Positions 18,444-27,583 are shown, counted from the stretch's first letter. The stretch is 64,000 nt of DNA from Hymenobacter aquaticus (GCF_004765605.1 NZ_SRLC01000001.1:2108001-2172000); one strand, 5' to 3'. Notes: a model not told the origin generated them from the sequence alone. Translations and numbers: made by a program.

Positions 18444-18486
18444 TTCTTAATGTATTTTAATGCAGTCGTAATCTGGTGCTAATCTG
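18444..18486 (+). promoter_or_regulatory. Phased TAAT operator, site C
   Basis: Four exact TAAT half-sites at 18448, 18458, 18469 and 18480 (10, 11, 11 bp), 55-93 bp upstream of the RND adaptor start. The stretch GTAATCTGG is shared with site B. Confidence 0.75.
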
Positions 18487-18540
18487 GCACCGGGAGCTTT
18501 GGGGCATCACCAGCGAGAATTTCGCGCCTTCCGACGTCCC

Positions 18541-19701
18541 ATGCCTCCACACCTGTTTTCTTCCCCGTTCAGAGCAACCACCGCCTGGCTGCTGGTTCCG
18601 CTGCTGGGCCTGGGCCTGAATAGCTGCGGCACCAACAGCCAAGCCGACACCGCCCCGCCCACCGAGCAGCTCACCTTGCCCGTGGCCCGCCTGCAAGCCC
18701 GCGACACGACGCTACTCCACGACTACGTGGCCGATATTCAGGCCGTGCGCAACGTCGAAATCCGGGCCCGGGTGGCGGGCTTCCTGGAGCAGATCTACGT
18801 GGATGAGGGCCAGACCGTGACGAAAGGCCAGCTCCTGTTCCGCATCAACGACGCCGAGTACAAAACCCGCCTGGCCCGGGCCCGCGCCACGCTGAGCAGC
18901 GCCACCGCCCAGGCCCGCATTGCCGGCCTGGAGCTGGACCGCGTCCGGCTGCTGACCCAGAAGAAAATCATTACCGACACGGAGCTGGACGTGGCCCAGG
19001 CCAAGCTCCACGCCGCCCAGGCCCGCATCGAGGAAGCCCGCTCGGCCGCCGCCAATGCCGCTTTGCAGCTCTCCTACACCCTGATTCGGGCGCCCTTCGC
19101 CGGCACCATCAACCGTGAGCAGCTCAAAGTCGGCAGCCTGGTCAGCGACGGGACGCTGCTCACGACGGTTTCGGACACGCGGGAGCTGTTTGCCTACTTC
19201 AACGTGTCGGAGGCGGAGTATTTGGAATACGCCAAGTCCCGGCCCGCGCCGGGCAGCCCGGAAAACAACGTGCGCCTGGTGCTGGCCGACGGCTCGCTGT
19301 ATGCCGCGCCGGGCAAGATTGAAACCGTGGAAGGTCAGTTTCAGGCTTCCACCGGCTCCATTGCCTTCCGGGCCCGCTTTGCCAATCCCCGGCAGCTGCT
19401 CAAGCACGGCGCCACCGGCAAGGTGCGCCTGGGCAACCCCGTGCCCGACGCTTTGCTCGTGCCCCAGAAGGCCGTGTTCGAGGTGCAGGACAAAAACTAC
19501 GTCTACGTCGTGAACCGGCAGGGCGTGGTGCGGCGCAAGAACTTCGTTCCCCAGGCCCGCCTGGCCGCTTTCTACGTGGTGGAAAAAGGCTTGCAGGCCG
19601 GCGACCAGGTCGTGTGTGAGGGAATCCAGGATTTGCGCGACGGGGCCCGCATTACGGCCCGGCCCGTGACCCTGCAAAGCCTGCTGGCCTCGGCCGACTA
19701 G
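18541..19701 (+). CDS. RND efflux periplasmic adaptor (AcrA/HlyD family), lipoprotein
   Basis: 386 residues. A lipobox LNSC near residue 30 indicates a lipid-anchored periplasmic protein. Barrel-sandwich halves (VEIRARVAGFLEQIYVDEGQTVTKGQLLFRIND and IRAPFAGTINREQLKVGSLV) enclose a coiled-coil hairpin rich in A/R; beta-barrel and membrane-proximal domains follow. It links the inner-membrane pump encoded next to the outer-membrane channel. The start at 18541 gives the signal sequence directly; a TTG at 18499 is rejected. First gene of adaptor-permease-channel operon behind operator site C. Confidence 0.94.
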   Translation: MPPHLFSSPFRATTAWLLVPLLGLGLNSCGTNSQADTAPPTEQLTLPVARLQARDTTLLHDYVADIQAVRNVEIRARVAGFLEQIYVDEGQTVTKGQLLFRINDAEYKTRLARARATLSSATAQARIAGLELDRVRLLTQKKIITDTELDVAQAKLHAAQARIEEARSAAANAALQLSYTLIRAPFAGTINREQLKVGSLVSDGTLLTTVSDTRELFAYFNVSEAEYLEYAKSRPAPGSPENNVRLVLADGSLYAAPGKIETVEGQFQASTGSIAFRARFANPRQLLKHGATGKVRLGNPVPDALLVPQKAVFEVQDKNYVYVVNRQGVVRRKNFVPQARLAAFYVVEKGLQAGDQVVCEGIQDLRDGARITARPVTLQSLLASAD

Positions 19702-19759
19702 CTGCCCCCGGCCCCGAAACCGCGCCCGGCGCGGCATGTGCTACCCCTACCCTTTTCTG

Positions 19760-22700
19760 ATGTTCGATATTTTCATCCGCCGGCCGGTGTTGTCGCTGGT
19801 TATTTCGCTGTTTCTGACCTTGCTGGGTTTGGGCGCGCTCTACACGCTGCCCGTCACCCAGTTTCCCGACATCGTGCCGCCCTCCGTGACGGTGCGGGCC
19901 AAGTACAACGGGGCCAACGCCGAAGTCTGCGCCAAGGCCGTGGCCACGCCCCTGGAGCGGGCCATCAACGGCGTGCCGGGCATGACCTACATGAACACCG
20001 TAACGACCAACAACGGCACCACCCTGGTCGAGGTGTTCTTCGAAGTCGGCACCGACCCCGACCTGGCCGCCGTGGCCGTGCAGAACCGCGTGACGACCGT
20101 CATCGACGAGTTGCCCGAGGAGGTTATCAAGGCCGGCGTGGCCACGGAGAAAGAGGTGAACAGCATGCTGCTCTACCTCAACGTGGTCAGCGACGACCAG
20201 AGCGTGGGCGAGGAATTCATCTACAACTTCGCCGATATCAACGTCTTGCAGGAGCTCAAGCGCATCAAGGGCGTGGGGCTGGCCGAAATCATGGGCAACC
20301 GCGAGTACGCCATGCGGGTGTGGCTCAAGCCCGACCGGATGCTGGCCTACCGCCTCGGGGCCGACGAAATCGTGCAGGCCATCCAGAGCCAGAGCGTGGA
20401 AGCCGCGCCGGGGCGCACCGGGGAAAGCTCGGGCCGCTCGGCCCAGGTGCTGCAGTACGTGCTGCGCTACACTGGCAAGCTCTTCAAGCCCGAGCAGTAC
20501 CGCAACATCGTGGTGCGGGCCAACCCCGACGGCTCCGTGTTGCGCCTGCAGGACGTGGCCGACGTGGAATTTGGGGTGCAGACTTACCGGATGCTGTCCA
20601 AGTCGAACGGCAAGCCCTCGGCGGCCATCATGCTCAAGCAGCTGCCCGGCTCCAACGCCTCCGACGTTATTGCCGGGGTGAAGGCCCGCATGGCTGAGCT
20701 GCAGAAAACCAGCTTCCCGCCCGGCATGCGCTACACCATCAGCTACGACGTGTCGCGCTTCCTCGACGCGAGTATTCACGAAGTGCTGCGCACCCTGTTC
20801 GAGGCCTTTTTGCTGGTGTTCGTGGTGGTCTACCTGTTTTTGCAGGACTGGCGCTCCACGCTCATTCCGGCCCTGGCCGTGCCGGTGGCGTTGATTGGCA
20901 CCCTGTTTTTCATGCAGCTGCTGGGCTTTTCCATCAACCTGCTCACCCTGTTTGCCCTGGTGCTGGCCATTGGTATTGTGGTCGACAACGCCATTGTGGT
21001 GGTGGAGGCCGTGCACGCCAACATGCACGACAAGCACCTGGGCCCGCGCGAGGCCACGTTTGCGGCCATGCACGAAATCAGCGGCGCCATCGTGGCCATT
21101 ACCCTGGTCATGTCGGCCGTGTTTATTCCCGTGTCGTTTATGGCGGGGCCGGTGGGCGTGTTTTACCGGCAATTCTCCCTGACGCTGGCCATTGCCATTG
21201 TCATTTCGGGCCTCAACGCCCTGACGCTCACGCCGGCGCTGTGCGCCCTGCTGCTCAAGGAAGTGCCGGCCGATGAGCCGCGCCGGGGCTTGCTGGGGCG
21301 GTTTTTCTCCGGCTTCAACCGCCGCTACGAAGCCTTTGCCGACCGGTACCAGGGCCTGGTGCGCTGGGTGGCCTCGCGCCGCATTCTGACGGCCGGGCTG
21401 CTGCTGTTTTTCTTCGTGGCCACCTGGGGCGCCAACGCCATTCTGCCCACTGGCTTTATTCCCAGCGAAGACCAGGGCATGATTTACGTGAACGTAACCT
21501 CGCCGCCCGGGGCCACGATGGAGCGCACCCAGCGCGTGCTCGACCAGGTGCAGCAGGTGGCCCGCACGCTCCGGCCCGTCGAGTCCATTTCGACCCTGGC
21601 CGGCTATAGTCTGATGAACGACGTATCGGGGGCCAGCTACGGCATGGGCATGATTAACCTCAAAAGCTGGGACGCGCGCCAGGAGTCGGTAACCGAGCTG
21701 ATGGAGCAGCTGCGGGCCAAAACCCGGCACATTACCGGGGCCCAGGTGCAGTTTTTCACCCCGCCCACCGTGCCCGGCTTCGGCAACGCCGGCGGCTTCG
21801 ACCTGCGCGTGCTGGACCGCACCGGCCGCGGCGACCTGCACCAGACCGACGAAGTTACCAAGCGGTTTGTCAAGGCCCTGAACAACACCCCGGCCATTGA
21901 AAACACCTTTTCCGGCTTCGACCCCAGCTTTCCGCAGTACCTGATTCACCTCGACGCAGACCTGGCCGCCAAGAAGGGCGTGACCGTGGAAAAGGCCATG
22001 AGCACCCTCCAAACCCTGATGGGCTCGAACTACGCGGCCAGCTTTATCCGCTTCGGGCAGATGTACAAGGTGATGGTGCAGGCCCTGCCCGGCTACCGCA
22101 CCAAGCCCGAGGACTTGCTGAGCCTCTACGTGAAAAACGACCGGGGCGAAATGGTGCCCTACTCCACCTTCGTGCGCCTGGAGCGGGTGTACGGCCCCGA
22201 GCAGTTCACGCGCTACAACATGTACACCTCGGCTATGGTCAACGGCGACGCGGCCCCCGGCTACTCGTCCGGCGACGCTATCCGGGCCGTGCAGGCCGTG
22301 GCCGAGCAGGAGCTGCCGCAGGGCTACACCTTCGAGTGGAGCGGCATGACCCGGGAGCAGATTATTTCCGGCAACCAGGCCCTGTACGTGTTCGGCGTCG
22401 TGCTCATTTTCGTGTATCTGCTGCTGGCGGCCCAGTACGAAAGCTTCGTGCTGCCCCTGCCGGTGCTGCTGAGCTTGCCAACCGGCATTTTCGGGGCTTT
22501 CCTGTCTTTGAAGCTGCTGGGCCTGGAAAACAACATCTACGCCCAGGTGGCCCTGGTCATGCTGGTGGGCCTGCTCGGCAAAAACGCCATTCTCATCATC
22601 GAATTTGCGGTGCAGCGCCGCCAGCAGGGCTTTTCGGCCCTCGAGGCGGCCGTGGCCGGGGCCCGCTCCCGCCTGCGGCCTATCCTGATGACCTCCTTTG

Positions 22701-22933
22701 CCTTCGTGGCCGGCCTGATTCCGCTCTGCGTTGCCTCGGGCGCGGGGGCTATGGGCAACCGCAGCATCGGCACGGCCGCCGCCGGGGGTATGCTCATCGG
22801 CACTTTGTTCGGGGCCGTGCTCATTCCGGCCCTGTACGTGCTGTTTTCGCGGGACAAGAAGCCCGCCGCCACCGAGCCCGCGCCGGCCCACGCTGAACCC
22901 GCGCCGGCCCACGCTGAACCCGCCGTTGTCTGA
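19760..22933 (+). CDS. RND efflux permease, HAE1 (AcrB-like) type
   Basis: 1057 residues with the full 12-helix, two-loop plan of AcrB-like pumps. The N-terminus MFDIFIRRPVLS is typical. The proton relay in helix 4 reads GIVVDNAIVVVE, keeping the first aspartate and carrying asparagine where AcrB has the second. The helix 10 lysine is present in LLGKNAILIIEFA. HAE1 pumps export hydrophobic drugs, dyes or detergents; metal export is less usual, yet the neighbours include a copper-protein homologue. The tail is a 21-bp tandem duplication (EPAPAHA twice). Start at 19760 preferred over 19736. Confidence 0.95.
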   Translation: MFDIFIRRPVLSLVISLFLTLLGLGALYTLPVTQFPDIVPPSVTVRAKYNGANAEVCAKAVATPLERAINGVPGMTYMNTVTTNNGTTLVEVFFEVGTDPDLAAVAVQNRVTTVIDELPEEVIKAGVATEKEVNSMLLYLNVVSDDQSVGEEFIYNFADINVLQELKRIKGVGLAEIMGNREYAMRVWLKPDRMLAYRLGADEIVQAIQSQSVEAAPGRTGESSGRSAQVLQYVLRYTGKLFKPEQYRNIVVRANPDGSVLRLQDVADVEFGVQTYRMLSKSNGKPSAAIMLKQLPGSNASDVIAGVKARMAELQKTSFPPGMRYTISYDVSRFLDASIHEVLRTLFEAFLLVFVVVYLFLQDWRSTLIPALAVPVALIGTLFFMQLLGFSINLLTLFALVLAIGIVVDNAIVVVEAVHANMHDKHLGPREATFAAMHEISGAIVAITLVMSAVFIPVSFMAGPVGVFYRQFSLTLAIAIVISGLNALTLTPALCALLLKEVPADEPRRGLLGRFFSGFNRRYEAFADRYQGLVRWVASRRILTAGLLLFFFVATWGANAILPTGFIPSEDQGMIYVNVTSPPGATMERTQRVLDQVQQVARTLRPVESISTLAGYSLMNDVSGASYGMGMINLKSWDARQESVTELMEQLRAKTRHITGAQVQFFTPPTVPGFGNAGGFDLRVLDRTGRGDLHQTDEVTKRFVKALNNTPAIENTFSGFDPSFPQYLIHLDADLAAKKGVTVEKAMSTLQTLMGSNYAASFIRFGQMYKVMVQALPGYRTKPEDLLSLYVKNDRGEMVPYSTFVRLERVYGPEQFTRYNMYTSAMVNGDAAPGYSSGDAIRAVQAVAEQELPQGYTFEWSGMTREQIISGNQALYVFGVVLIFVYLLLAAQYESFVLPLPVLLSLPTGIFGAFLSLKLLGLENNIYAQVALVMLVGLLGKNAILIIEFAVQRRQQGFSALEAAVAGARSRLRPILMTSFAFVAGLIPLCVASGAGAMGNRSIGTAAAGGMLIGTLFGAVLIPALYVLFSRDKKPAATEPAPAHAEPAPAHAEPAVV
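22874..22915 (+). repeat. 21-bp in-frame tandem duplication in the RND tail
   Basis: Two adjacent 21-bp units, differing at one base, encode EPAPAHA twice at the extreme C-terminus of the permease. A different in-frame duplication ends the other RND pump in this window. Confidence 0.9.
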
Positions 22934-22942
22934 CCCTGCCGT

Positions 22943-24412
22943 ATGAATCTTCTCCAAATCCCGCAACGTTTTGCCGCCCGCTGGCTCCCGGTGCTGACTG
23001 CCGCCGCCCTGGCCGTGAGCAGCTGCCAGGTTACCAAGCCGCTGCCCGTGCCCACCGCCGCCCGGGTGCCGGCCACCTTTACGCCCGGCACCACCCACCC
23101 CGACACGGCCAGCATCGCCACGCTGTCCTGGCGCCGCTTCTTTGCCGACCCGAACCTGGTGGGCCTCCTCGACACCGCCGTGCAAGCCAACCCCGACTTG
23201 CAGATTGCTTTGCAGCGGGTGGAAATTGCCCGGTCGGGCTACGTGGCCGCCCGCGGGGCCCTGCTGCCCACCGCCAGCGCCGTAGCCGCCGCCAGCGTCG
23301 ACCGGTTTGCCGACTATAGCGGCACGGGCTTCACCGACACCAACAACGGCCGCCAGCTGCCCACGCCCACCCCCGACTACTTCCTGGGGCTGCGCAGCGC
23401 CTGGGAAATCGACGTGTGGGGCAAGCTCCGTAGCCGCCGCAAGGCCGCCTACTCCCGGGTGCTGGCTTCCGAGCAGGGCCGCCGCCTGGTCCAAACCGCC
23501 CTGGTAGCGCAAGTTGCCCAGCTGTATTACGAGCTGCTGGCCCTCGACAGTGAGCTGGCCGTGCTGGGCAAAAACGACACGCTGCAGGCCCGGGCCCTGG
23601 AAATCGTGCGGGTGCAGAAGCTCGGCGGGCGCGCTACGGAGCTGGCCGTGCAGCAGTTTACGGCCCAGCTGCTGCGCACCCGGGGCCTGGAAGTGGAAGC
23701 CCGGCAGCGCATCGTGGCCGCCGAAAACCAGCTCAACCGCCTGCTGGGCCGCTACCCCCGCCGCATTGCCCGGGGCCGGCCCATCCGGGAGCAGCAGCTG
23801 CCGGCCGCCGTAGCCGCCGGCCTGCCCGCCACCATGCTGCTGCGCCGCCCCGACGTGCAGCAGGCCGAGCTGAAGCTGCTGGCCGCCCGGGCCGACGTGG
23901 CCGCCGCCCGGGCCGCGTTTCTGCCTTCGCTCACGCTCACGCCCTACGTCGGGCTGAATGCCTACCGGGCGGCCCTGCTGTTTTCCACGCCCGGCTCTTT
24001 AGTGTTCGGGGCCCTGGCCGGCGTGGCGGCGCCCTTGCTCAACCGCAGCCCGCTCAAGGCCGAGTACGGCCGGGCGGCGGCCCAGCAGCAGGCGGCTTTT
24101 TACGGCTACCAGCGGGCCATGCAGGTCGGGTTTGAGGAAGTAGTGACCAGCCTGCGGGGCGTGGAAAACTACCGGCAGCTGTACGGGCTCCAAACCCAGG
24201 AAGTAGCCGCCCTGAACCGGGCCGTGGCCATTTCCAACGACCTGTACACGGCCAACTACGCCACCTATATTGAGGTCATCACGGCCCAGCGCAGCGCCCT
24301 GGAGGCCGAGCTAAAGCTGACCACGACCCGGCGGGAGCAGTTCCAGCGGCTCATTGATCTGTACCGGGCCCTGGGCGGCGGCTGGGATGCGGCGGCAACG
24401 GCGGCCAACTAA
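22943..24412 (+). CDS. Outer-membrane efflux channel (TolC/OprM/NodT family), lipoprotein
   Basis: 489 residues. Lipobox VSSC near residue 28, followed by the two outer-membrane efflux repeats of the NodT family: SWRRFFADPNLVGLLDTAVQANPDLQIALQRVEIAR and LLRRPDVQQAELKLLAARADVAAARAAFLPSL, the latter being the most conserved stretch of OprM-type channels. Forms the trimeric exit duct for the RND pump. It starts 9 bp after the permease stop, completing the tripartite operon. Confidence 0.95.
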   Translation: MNLLQIPQRFAARWLPVLTAAALAVSSCQVTKPLPVPTAARVPATFTPGTTHPDTASIATLSWRRFFADPNLVGLLDTAVQANPDLQIALQRVEIARSGYVAARGALLPTASAVAAASVDRFADYSGTGFTDTNNGRQLPTPTPDYFLGLRSAWEIDVWGKLRSRRKAAYSRVLASEQGRRLVQTALVAQVAQLYYELLALDSELAVLGKNDTLQARALEIVRVQKLGGRATELAVQQFTAQLLRTRGLEVEARQRIVAAENQLNRLLGRYPRRIARGRPIREQQLPAAVAAGLPATMLLRRPDVQQAELKLLAARADVAAARAAFLPSLTLTPYVGLNAYRAALLFSTPGSLVFGALAGVAAPLLNRSPLKAEYGRAAAQQQAAFYGYQRAMQVGFEEVVTSLRGVENYRQLYGLQTQEVAALNRAVAISNDLYTANYATYIEVITAQRSALEAELKLTTTRREQFQRLIDLYRALGGGWDAAATAAN

Positions 24413-24436
24413 CGGCTGGAGCCCCACAGGCCAGCT

Positions 24437-24473
24437 TAGTGTTTTTTTGACGTCGTGTTCATGCCGGGCTAGC
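24437..24473 (+). promoter_or_regulatory. Possible degenerate fifth phased site
   Basis: TAGT, TGAC, TCAT and TAGC at 24437, 24448, 24459 and 24470 keep an 11-bp phase and share GTTCAT with sites A and D in part, but no half-site is an exact TAAT. Recorded as a weak candidate only. Confidence 0.3.
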
Positions 24474-24689
24474 TTCCCGTTGGCTACTCGGTGAGGCTGC
24501 CCCGCTGCTACCGTCTGCGGCCTTCCGGCCGAAAAGCCCGATTACCCGGTTTAGCTACGGCCCTGGTGGTGACGGGTCCGCTTTTGCGTTTCCATCCTTG
24601 GCCTGCTCACTTTACCGCCCCGATACCCGAGGCTTATTCCCACCAACCCCAGGATTCAGTACCGGGTGCGGCCGGCAGCCCCGTTGAGG

Positions 24690-24725
24690 TTATCATATTC
24701 ACATCATGTTGCCAAGCTAGGTTTG
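24690..24725 (+). promoter_or_regulatory. ATCAT direct-repeat operator with -7 box, copy 1
   Basis: ATCATATTCACATCATGTT is a direct repeat of ATCATnTT with an 11-bp period. A perfect Bacteroidota -7 box TAGGTTTG (24718-24725) follows at 6 bp from the end of the shared 22-bp block. No -33 TTTG is present at the normal distance, so activator-dependent transcription is likely. The same block and spacing recur at 29024-29059. Confidence 0.7.
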
Positions 24726-24757
24726 ACCACCGTTCACGTGGTTTAGCCTTCCTGGTC

Positions 24758-25135
24758 ATGAAAAAGCTCCTTTCCTTTGCCGCTGCCGGGCTGTGCTCCG
24801 TGGCAGTCCTGGCCCAGACCGAGTCGCCCACGGCCCAGGCCCAGGTGCTCGATAAACCAATTGCCGCCGACAACCGCCGCACAGATGATAGAGGGCCTAC
24901 CCACCGGCCGCCCCGCCAGCACCAGCTGACGGCCCGGGCAGCGCACGGCCAGCTGGTACGCACCGTGGCGCATAGCCCGGTGGCCGACGGCGCGCGCCGG
25001 GGCCCGGCCGTTAGCGCCGTAGCCAGTGGCGACAGACGCCCGGCCCGCACCCTGCGGCCCGCCCGGCGGGAGCGAAGCGCCGGGCGGCGCGTGGGTACTG
25101 CGGCCTCCCGCCCCGGCCACCACCCGAAGCAGTAG
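24758..25135 (+). CDS. Small secreted low-complexity protein
   Basis: 125 residues. The start at 24758 gives a clear signal peptide (MKKLLSFAAAGLCSVAVLAQ). The mature part is rich in arginine, proline, alanine and histidine, with no recognised domain and probably disordered. It is the first gene after the ATCAT operator, 32 bp from the -7 box. Its proximity to the two-component system at 26717 suggests it is a target or accessory of that system. The low-complexity composition lowers confidence in the reading of the C-terminal half. Confidence 0.6.
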   Translation: MKKLLSFAAAGLCSVAVLAQTESPTAQAQVLDKPIAADNRRTDDRGPTHRPPRQHQLTARAAHGQLVRTVAHSPVADGARRGPAVSAVASGDRRPARTLRPARRERSAGRRVGTAASRPGHHPKQ

Positions 25136-25274
25136 CACCGCGTGGCCGCCCGGTCGGCTGCGCGCTGGGGCTGTTTAGCTGCGCCCCGGGCACTGTTTGG
25201 CAGGTTTTGGGTGTTTCAATGCGTAAAATGCAGTAGGTTGCTGCTGCGCCCCATTTGTTTTGGCTTATTCCTGC

Positions 25275-25682
25275 ATGAGACTTTCCTTTTCCGGCTTCTT
25301 TCTGTTCCTGCTGACCGTGGTGGGCTTGCCGACGCCCGGCCATAGCGCGCCGGGTGCGGTGGCGGAGGGCAGCGCGGAGCGGCTGGCGCTGGCACCCGGC
25401 CCGGCCGGGCAAGGCGACAAGCCCGGAGCCCGCGGCCGGAGTACAACCTTACCCGTGAAGTCGGTGCCCCACACCCAGCGCCAAAGCAAGCCGCAGCGGG
25501 TGGAAGCCGGAGCCCGCTCGGCCCGGGCTGCCGTGGGCTCGGCCCGCGGCGAACGGACCGAACGCACGGCCCGTAGTGCGCGTAGTAGTCGGGGGGCCGA
25601 AGGTGGCCGCGGAGCCCGGAGCGGCGGCAGTAGCCGCAGCATGGGCGGCGGCGCTGCCCGGGGCCACGGACGCGGGCACTAA
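25275..25682 (+). CDS. Secreted Arg/Gly/Ser-rich protein
   Basis: 135 residues. The ATG at 25275 gives a signal peptide (MRLSFSGFFLFLLTVVGLP). The remainder is very basic and repetitive: clusters of RSAR, RGER and GGS, ending MGGGAARGHGRGH. No domain recognised; the composition resembles RGG-type disordered segments that bind polyanions. It lies 18 bp before the barrel protein gene, probably in one transcript. Confidence 0.6.
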   Translation: MRLSFSGFFLFLLTVVGLPTPGHSAPGAVAEGSAERLALAPGPAGQGDKPGARGRSTTLPVKSVPHTQRQSKPQRVEAGARSARAAVGSARGERTERTARSARSSRGAEGGRGARSGGSSRSMGGGAARGHGRGH

Positions 25683-25700
25683 CTTCTTGACTGAACGGAT

Positions 25701-26684
25701 ATGGCGGTTTCATCTGGGCTTCGCTGGGCATTCGGCGCGCTGCTGGCCGGCTGGCTGGGCGGTGCCCCGGTGGCCGTAGGCCAGGATGTGGGCAGCAGCA
25801 AACCCAAGCCCCGCCCCACCACAACCGTGAAAAAGCCGCTGGCCCCCGCGCCGGGCAAAGCCCCGACCAAGGCGAAAGTCGCGCAGAAGAAACCACCGCC
25901 GCCCCCACCGCCCCCGCCGAAGGACACCCGCCACGACAGCTTCCGATTTGAGCTGACGTACGGCACCAACTCGTCCTTTTTCGGCCGCACCCAGCCCCAG
26001 CGCTACCCCTTCGTCTCGGGCGAGGCCACCTACACCAGCAAGTACGGCGTGTGGGGCTCGGTGGTAAGCTACAACCTCTTCGATACGCCCAGCTTCGTGG
26101 ATGAAGCCGACCTGGCCGTGGGCTGGGACGGCGACCTGTCGAAGACCGTGGATGCCTCACTGAGCTACTCCCACTTCCTGTTTGCCGACGACAGCCCGCT
26201 GGTGAAGTCCAGCGTGAACAACTCCCTCGACGGCTACGTGGGCTGGGACTGGGGCTACGTGTATTCGCGCCTGAACGCGGCCTACCTGTTTGGCGACAGC
26301 AACGACTTTTTCCTGGTGCTCGACAACTCCCGCTACTTCGAGCTGCCGCACGTTCTTACGCCCAACGACTACGTTTCCATCGAGCCCCGCGTGAGCATGA
26401 TGGCCGGCACCCAGCACTTCGTCGAAACCAGCATCGAGCAGCAGGTTCAGCGCGGCAACAACGGCAAGGGCAAAGGCAAAACCACGACCGTCACGACGGT
26501 AGTCGAAACGCCCATGACGCGGTTTCGGGTGCTGAATTACGAGTTGCGCGTGCCCGTGACCTACTCGCTGGGCATGGTGTCGGTGCAGGCGGCCTGGCGC
26601 TATTCCATTCCGGTGAACCTGCTGCCCGACGACGTGTCGCACGCCCGCTCCTACTTCACGACCAGCGTGGCCTTATATTTATAG
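25701..26684 (+). CDS. Outer-membrane-like protein with proline-rich N-terminal linker
   Basis: 327 residues. Signal peptide to about residue 27, then a Lys/Pro/Ala linker ending in nine consecutive prolines (about 65-73), like the periplasm-spanning linkers of TonB. The rest alternates amphipathic strands (ELTYGTNSSFFGR, GEATYTSKYGVWGSVVSYNLF) and ends in a TSVALYL strand, consistent with a beta-barrel. Function unknown. It lies between small secreted proteins and the response regulator gene (32 bp downstream), so it probably belongs to the same operon. Confidence 0.7.
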   Translation: MAVSSGLRWAFGALLAGWLGGAPVAVGQDVGSSKPKPRPTTTVKKPLAPAPGKAPTKAKVAQKKPPPPPPPPPKDTRHDSFRFELTYGTNSSFFGRTQPQRYPFVSGEATYTSKYGVWGSVVSYNLFDTPSFVDEADLAVGWDGDLSKTVDASLSYSHFLFADDSPLVKSSVNNSLDGYVGWDWGYVYSRLNAAYLFGDSNDFFLVLDNSRYFELPHVLTPNDYVSIEPRVSMMAGTQHFVETSIEQQVQRGNNGKGKGKTTTVTTVVETPMTRFRVLNYELRVPVTYSLGMVSVQAAWRYSIPVNLLPDDVSHARSYFTTSVALYL

Positions 26685-26716
26685 CCGGTAATTCCGCCTT
26701 GCATTCTGCCCCGTCT

Positions 26717-27391
26717 ATGACCGTTCTTATCGTGGAAGATGAGCGCACCCTGGCCCGCGAGCTGGGCATCTTCCTGCACCAGCACAGCTTCACCTGCACC
26801 GTGGCCCGCACCGCCCACGAAGCCCGCGCCCAGCTGGCCGATACGCCGTTCGACTTCGTGCTGCTGGACCTGGGCCTGCCCGACGGCGACGGGCTGGACG
26901 TGCTGGCCGAGGCCAAGCAGAACGAGCTGACGGCCGCCGTCATCATTCTCACGGCCCGGGGCGCGGTGGAAGACCGGATTGGGGGCCTGGAGCTGGGCGC
27001 CGACGACTACCTGGCCAAGCCCTTTTCCCTGCCCGAGCTACTGGCCCGCATGCACGCCATTACGCGCCGCCGCTTTGGCCTGCACAAGCCCCTGGCCAGC
27101 TGCGGGGCCTTCAAGCTGGATCTGCAGGCCCGCCGGGTGCTGCACCAGGGCCAGGAAGTAAGCTTGTCGGTAAAGGAGTTTGACGTGCTGAGCTACCTGG
27201 TGCTGCACAAAAACCGGGTGATGACGCGCCTGCAGCTCACCGAGCACATCTGGGGCAACCTGCCCGAGGCCGGCTTCGACTCCAATTACATCGACGCCCA
27301 CATCAAGAACCTGCGCAAAAAGCTGGGCCAGCTGGCCGACGTGGAGTGGCTGGAAACGGTGCGCGGCCTGGGCTACCGGGCCCGACTGTAA
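26717..27391 (+). CDS. OmpR-family response regulator
   Basis: 224 residues. Receiver with E7-D8, phospho-acceptor D51 (VLLDLGLPDGDG), ILTARG and the lysine in YLAKPFSLPELLAR; winged-helix domain with LSVKEFDVLSYLVLHKNRVMTR and IDAHIKNLRKKL. ATG at 26717 chosen over one 18 bp upstream because the receiver starts at MTVLIVED. The partner kinase gene is separated by 225 bp containing a palindromic repeat. The two ATCAT direct-repeat operators on either side of this locus have the spacing expected of an OmpR-type regulator. Confidence 0.94.
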   Translation: MTVLIVEDERTLARELGIFLHQHSFTCTVARTAHEARAQLADTPFDFVLLDLGLPDGDGLDVLAEAKQNELTAAVIILTARGAVEDRIGGLELGADDYLAKPFSLPELLARMHAITRRRFGLHKPLASCGAFKLDLQARRVLHQGQEVSLSVKEFDVLSYLVLHKNRVMTRLQLTEHIWGNLPEAGFDSNYIDAHIKNLRKKLGQLADVEWLETVRGLGYRARL

Positions 27392-27414
27392 GTGCGGGAG
27401 TTGTATGGTTAAAC

Positions 27415-27583
27415 TGTCATCCTGAGCCCCGCGAAGGACCTTCCTCACCTACCCCACTACCGTTTGTTGCCAACGTACAAAAGCCCTTTACGGCTGATAG
27501 AGCAAAAGGCTTAGTACATTGACCTGACCTTGTCACTGAGGCGAGGAAGGTCCTTCGCTCCACCGTGTTACGCTCAGGATGAC
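27415..27583. repeat. Palindromic intergenic repeat (GTCATCCTGAGC family), copy 1
   Basis: Ends are inverted copies of GTCATCCTGAGC and of GCGAAGGACCTTCCTC, with an imperfect hairpin core. No transposase inside. It lies between the response regulator and kinase genes and pushes them apart. Related copies occur at 37651, 45568 and 46487. Looks like a MITE or REP-type element. Confidence 0.8.

Noticed and set aside
19652..23512. A very long open frame on the minus strand (1286 codons) across the RND operon
   Set aside because: Its translation is Gly/His/Gln-rich with no domain, and it lies antiparallel to three clear RND genes; a high-GC shadow frame.
24437..24473. Fifth phased TAAT operator
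   Set aside because: Half-sites are all degenerate and the spacing is 11-11-11, unlike the 10-11-11 of the other four; listed only as a weak feature and not used in the main argument.
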